In this document: positions 61,732 through 64,000 of the stretch, piece after piece
Numbering within the stretch: position 1 is the first letter of the stretch
Layout: every line of letters starts with the position of its first letter
Origin: Pandoraea anhela
GTDB lineage: Bacteria; Pseudomonadota; Gammaproteobacteria; Burkholderiales; Burkholderiaceae
NCBI RefSeq assembly: GCF_902459655.1
Contig: NZ_CABPSB010000013.1
Span: 1-64,000 of the forward strand
Direction: 5' to 3'
DNA length: 64,000 bases
The notes under the pieces: generated by a model
What the model was told of the DNA's origin: nothing
What the model saw: only the letters and a program-made list of their open reading frames with translations
Database searches by the model: none
Made by a program: the position numbers and the translations under genes

Positions 61732-62372
61732 GACGCTTGCAAGTTCGCCTCGGGGACTCGCCGCTCGGCCTTGCGTAGCAATTCGGGAAGCGACGACGCG
61801 CCCATTTTGCGCATAAGATCGGCCCGGCAACTCTTGATGGTCCGCTCGCACAGGCCGAGTTCGGCTGCGATCTGTTTGTTGCGAAGTCCTTTCGATATGC
61901 CTTGCAAAACGACACGCTCACGGCCGTTGAGCATCGAATCGGTGTTGTCGTTGTCCATCTCCGACGACGGGACTCTCGGGTGCGCCAGACCGATTGCCGT
62001 CTCCACCGCGCCGACCAGCGCATCACGTCCAAAGGGTTTGATCAGAAAATCCACTGCACCGCCTTTCATGGCTTCGACCGAGCGTGCCACGTCGCTGTAG
62101 CCGCTCATGAAAACGATCGGCAGCGACGATTCCTGACGCCGCAGCGCGCGCTGAAGGTCGAGCCCGCTCGGGCCGCCAAGTTCGAGGTCGAGCAGCACGC
62201 AGCCGGGACGGGTGTCGGGTTCGCTCACAAGAAATTCTCCCGCAGACGCATACTCCTTCGTCTGATAACCCGACGCCGTCAGCAGCCGCGAGAGGGCCGC
62301 TCGCATGGAAGCGTCGTCGTCGACGACGTGCACTACCGAATCACGACTCTCGTTCATGGCATCCCGCGTCAT
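61728..62372 (-). CDS. FixJ-type response regulator with LuxR helix-turn-helix
   Basis: A 214-residue regulator. The receiver (about 13-125) has VVDDDASMRAALSRLL, Asp62 (CVLLDLELGGPSG), FMSGYSDVARSVEAMKGGAVDFLIKPF, the typical FixJ block. A LuxR-type DNA-binding domain follows at about 148-205 (LNGRERVVLQGISKGLRNKQIAAELGLCERT). I start at ATG 62372 (GGAG 6 nt upstream); a GTG at 62393 would add 7 residues. It is the first gene of a three-gene unit with the kinase and the receiver-only protein. Confidence 0.9.
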   Translation of the reverse strand: MTRDAMNESRDSVVHVVDDDASMRAALSRLLTASGYQTKEYASAGEFLVSEPDTRPGCVLLDLELGGPSGLDLQRALRRQESSLPIVFMSGYSDVARSVEAMKGGAVDFLIKPFGRDALVGAVETAIGLAHPRVPSSEMDNDNTDSMLNGRERVVLQGISKGLRNKQIAAELGLCERTIKSCRADLMRKMGASSLPELLRKAERRVPEANLQAS

Positions 62373-62722
62373 ACGCGACTCCGTAAGATCCACCGGATCG
62401 GATATGCCTTCATCCGTTGACGGTGTTGTTCCGGCGGAAGTTATTTAAATTATCGAAAGCAGGTATTTGAATAATTTTTAATTAATAGATTATGAATTCG
62501 ATTTGGAAATTTTTAGGATATCGAGCGGTTTTTAATTGATAGCATCTCTGAATAATTTCGTAAAGCCTGTTTTTTGATGCGCTGCGGATGCCCGTCTGAG
62601 TGAGCCCTCCGGTTATCCGGGAAGTCGGGCTTGCTTCTCGATTTTTTAGTTCATATGAGACGCTATTCTCGTGGCGTAAAAACTCGATGATCCTGAGTCG
62701 TTTCGATTGACCGAAGGGTATT

Positions 62723-62742
62723 GGGGGTTTTGCAAAACCCCC
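62723..62742. repeat. 20-bp perfect palindrome
   Basis: GGGGGTTTTGCAAAACCCCC reads the same on both strands. As RNA it could form a GC-clamped hairpin only with strained loop, so a protein-binding site or the end of a mobile element is as likely as a terminator. It sits 48 bp before the small plus-strand frame. Confidence 0.6.
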
Positions 62743-62770
62743 ATTTCTGAGTCGAGCGCCGACGCAGAGC

Positions 62771-62866
62771 ATGACACGTGCAGACGCCCGATACCAAAGC
62801 GACACCGCCGAAATGCCGGGCCTTTACGACAAGTTCGACGTCTGGTTCACGATCGCGGAGCTGTGA
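62771..62866 (+). CDS. 31-codon frame, possible remnant
   Basis: ATG 62771 to TGA 62866 encodes a 31-residue peptide, containing DTAEMPGLYDKFDVWFTIAEL at its end (first part MTRADARYQS). The frame is open for some distance upstream without a start, and the residue composition looks protein-like. There is no ribosome-binding site. It may be the tail of a decayed gene; low confidence. Confidence 0.25.
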   Translation: MTRADARYQSDTAEMPGLYDKFDVWFTIAEL

Positions 62867-62892
62867 TCCCTTGGATGTGAGGCCGTCATGAC

Positions 62893-62924
62893 AATGCCCG
62901 CATGTCGGAGGACATGCGGGCATT
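62893..62924. terminator. 14-bp perfect hairpin
   Basis: AATGCCCGCATGTC (62893-62906) and GACATGCGGGCATT (62911-62924) pair perfectly around a GGAG loop. It lies 141 bp after the stop of the minus-strand aldo/keto reductase. T-runs are weak on both sides, so it may be a terminator or processing signal. Confidence 0.55.
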
Positions 62925-63065
62925 GCGTATTGGGGCGACGGCGAGAACGGCCGACGGCCACCGAGCAGGCTCGTGTCTCAGACGCCCCACGTGCCAAGGT
63001 TGCGCAAGGATGTGGTCATTGGCGGCGGGCAAGGCGTTTGTGACCGTGCGCCATGCCGCGCCCGA

Positions 63066-63875
63066 TCAGTCGTCCCAGCGCGCGGCCAGACCCTCGGGGC
63101 TGACTTCGCGGCCATTGCGCTCGAGCGCGGCGATTTGCGCCATGTCGTCTTCCGTGAGGTGCAGCGTTTGCGCCAGCAGATTGCTCGCGAGGTTCTCGCG
63201 CCTGGTCGACGACGGGATCACCGAGAAGCCGCGTTGCAGCGCCCAGGCGAGGGCCACTTGCGCGGGGGTTGCCTGATGACGTTGTGCAATCGCGCCGAGG
63301 GTCGCGTCGCCGAGCACCTTGCCGTAGGCGAGCGTCATGTACGACGTGACGTGAATGCCCTGCGCTTGCAGGAAGGCGACGAGCTTCGGATTTTGCAGAT
63401 AGGGGCTCAGCTCGATCTGGTTGGTGGCGATGGCGTCACGGCCGACGGCGGCGATGGCCTGCGTCGTCAGATCGATGTTGAAATTCGAGATCCCGATCTG
63501 CCGCGTGAGGCCCTTGGCCCTGGCGTCGGCCAGTGCTGTCATGAATTCGTCGAGCGATATGCCGTTGCCCGGGGCCGGCCAGTGAATCAGCGTGAGGTCC
63601 ACGTAATCCGTGCGCAGCTTTCTGAGGCTGTCTGCAAGACTTGCCGCCAGTTTGTCCTTGCCGTAGTGCTCGACCCAGATTTTCGTCGTGAGGAACAGAT
63701 CGTTGCGGGCCACGCCGGACTCGGCGATCGCCTGACCGACCTCGGCTTCGTTGCCGTAGATCTGGGCGGTGTCGATGGCGCGGTAGCCAAGTTCGAGGCC
63801 GGTTCGCACCGAGTCGATGACCACTTGTCCCTGAAGACGGAACGTACCGAGACCGAAGGCGGGAATGTTGCTCAT
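63066..63875 (-). CDS. dkgB: aldo/keto reductase, DkgB-like
   Basis: A 269-residue NADPH-dependent reductase of the AKR5 group (2,5-diketo-D-gluconate reductase B/methylglyoxal reductase). The TIM barrel has catalytic Asp and Tyr in [14 protein letters not shown], Lys in [12 protein letters not shown], and His in [10 protein letters not shown]. The cofactor site is seen in [23 protein letters not shown] and [16 protein letters not shown]. Length matches E. coli DkgB (267). Upstream (63876-64000) lies its promoter region with GAGCTCCTGA-type ribosome-binding site; the divergent gene is outside the window. Confidence 0.9.
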   Translation of the reverse strand: MSNIPAFGLGTFRLQGQVVIDSVRTGLELGYRAIDTAQIYGNEAEVGQAIAESGVARNDLFLTTKIWVEHYGKDKLAASLADSLRKLRTDYVDLTLIHWPAPGNGISLDEFMTALADARAKGLTRQIGISNFNIDLTTQAIAAVGRDAIATNQIELSPYLQNPKLVAFLQAQGIHVTSYMTLAYGKVLGDATLGAIAQRHQATPAQVALAWALQRGFSVIPSSTRRENLASNLLAQTLHLTEDDMAQIAALERNGREVSPEGLAARWDD

Positions 63876-64000
63876 CGTGAGCTCCTGAATGAATGAGGTA
63901 GAGGAAAACGTGTGGCTGTGACGACCATGCCGTCGACGTCGACAGATGAGATAAACGCCGTTACAGGTCCATCATTTTTGAATCTGAATCAACGATTTCA

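Larger units (their letters stand above)
62373..63065. other. 693-bp AT-rich, gene-poor region
   Basis: The left part (62440-62560) is far more AT-rich than the window (TTATTTAAATTATCG, AATTTTTAATTAATAG). No convincing gene is present; a minus-strand frame of 107 codons at 62482-62805 has no family likeness and poor codon use. The region contains a 20-bp palindrome, a 31-codon frame and a strong hairpin, each listed separately. Base composition suggests acquired or degraded DNA. Confidence 0.5.

Noticed and set aside
62482-62805. 107-codon minus-strand frame in the AT-rich region
   Set aside because: No ribosome-binding site, no family likeness, and it crosses the perfect palindrome.

Overview
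This 64 kb window is GC-rich (about 63% by eye), gene-dense chromosomal DNA of a betaproteobacterium in the Burkholderiales. Gene content and protein style (a pca beta-ketoadipate cluster with an IclR-type PcaR, a tyrosine module, an NAD-dependent formate dehydrogenase, and many LysR and IclR regulators beside catabolic genes) fit a Pandoraea-like soil or opportunist bacterium. The genus is inference. I see no rRNA, tRNA, CRISPR array, prophage or complete insertion sequence. The left edge may cut a transposase gene.

Layout. 0-7.3 kb: possible transposase start, OmpW porin, class A penicillin-binding protein, LysR regulator with formate dehydrogenase, and a glutathione transferase. 7.7-13.5 kb: an alpha/beta hydrolase, then a tyrosine-use block (aromatic aminotransferase, amino-acid permease, 4-hydroxyphenylpyruvate dioxygenase) with a divergent Lrp/AsnC regulator. 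13.6-17.1 kb: an MFS pump and leuA, which is preceded by a leucine-rich leader peptide and competing hairpins that look like an attenuator. 17.3-21.1 kb: pcaIJ, an intrinsic terminator, pcaF, and divergent pcaR with a long inverted repeat as likely operator. 21.2-26.2 kb: an uncharacterised catabolic operon (MBL-fold protein, FAD monooxygenase, DUF2783 protein) opposite two tandem IclR regulators. 26.4-36 kb: phytase-like lipoprotein, small secreted proteins, tautomerase with LysR, hydrolase with MarR, aromatic-acid transporter, OpgG. 36-46 kb: GH3 beta-glucosidase, D-malate/tartrate dehydrogenase with LysR, a sulfur or nitrogen scavenging pair (flavin monooxygenase and SsuA-like binding protein), and an Old Yellow Enzyme with LysR. 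46-50 kb: a degenerate EAL protein, an MFS pump and an IclR regulator. 50-54.6 kb: three tandem paralogues of an unrecognised protein family and a small convergent protein. 54.7-64 kb: glutathione transferase, secreted hydrolase, a heavy-metal-type two-component system, YddG-like exporter, a FixJ-type regulator/kinase/receiver-only cluster, an AT-rich gene-poor stretch, and an aldo/keto reductase.

The best candidate for something undescribed is the 50.07-54.06 kb triplet: three co-directional genes for about 420-440-residue soluble proteins that share an N-terminal domain (an NF-x-x-x-x-YPD-x-x-LS motif, then an F-x-x-MG motif) and have helical, TPR-like C-terminal halves. Secondary candidates are the leuA attenuator, an MBL-fold protein lacking the second-metal ligands, a catalytically dead EAL protein with a YkuI-like C-terminus, and a duplicated-repeat secreted protein. 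Short tandem repeats of 7-15 bp recur in intergenic DNA across the window.

Start codons were chosen from ribosome-binding sites, signal peptides and family lengths, so several are shorter than the longest open frame. All functions are assigned by reading motifs and remembered families; no search was run.
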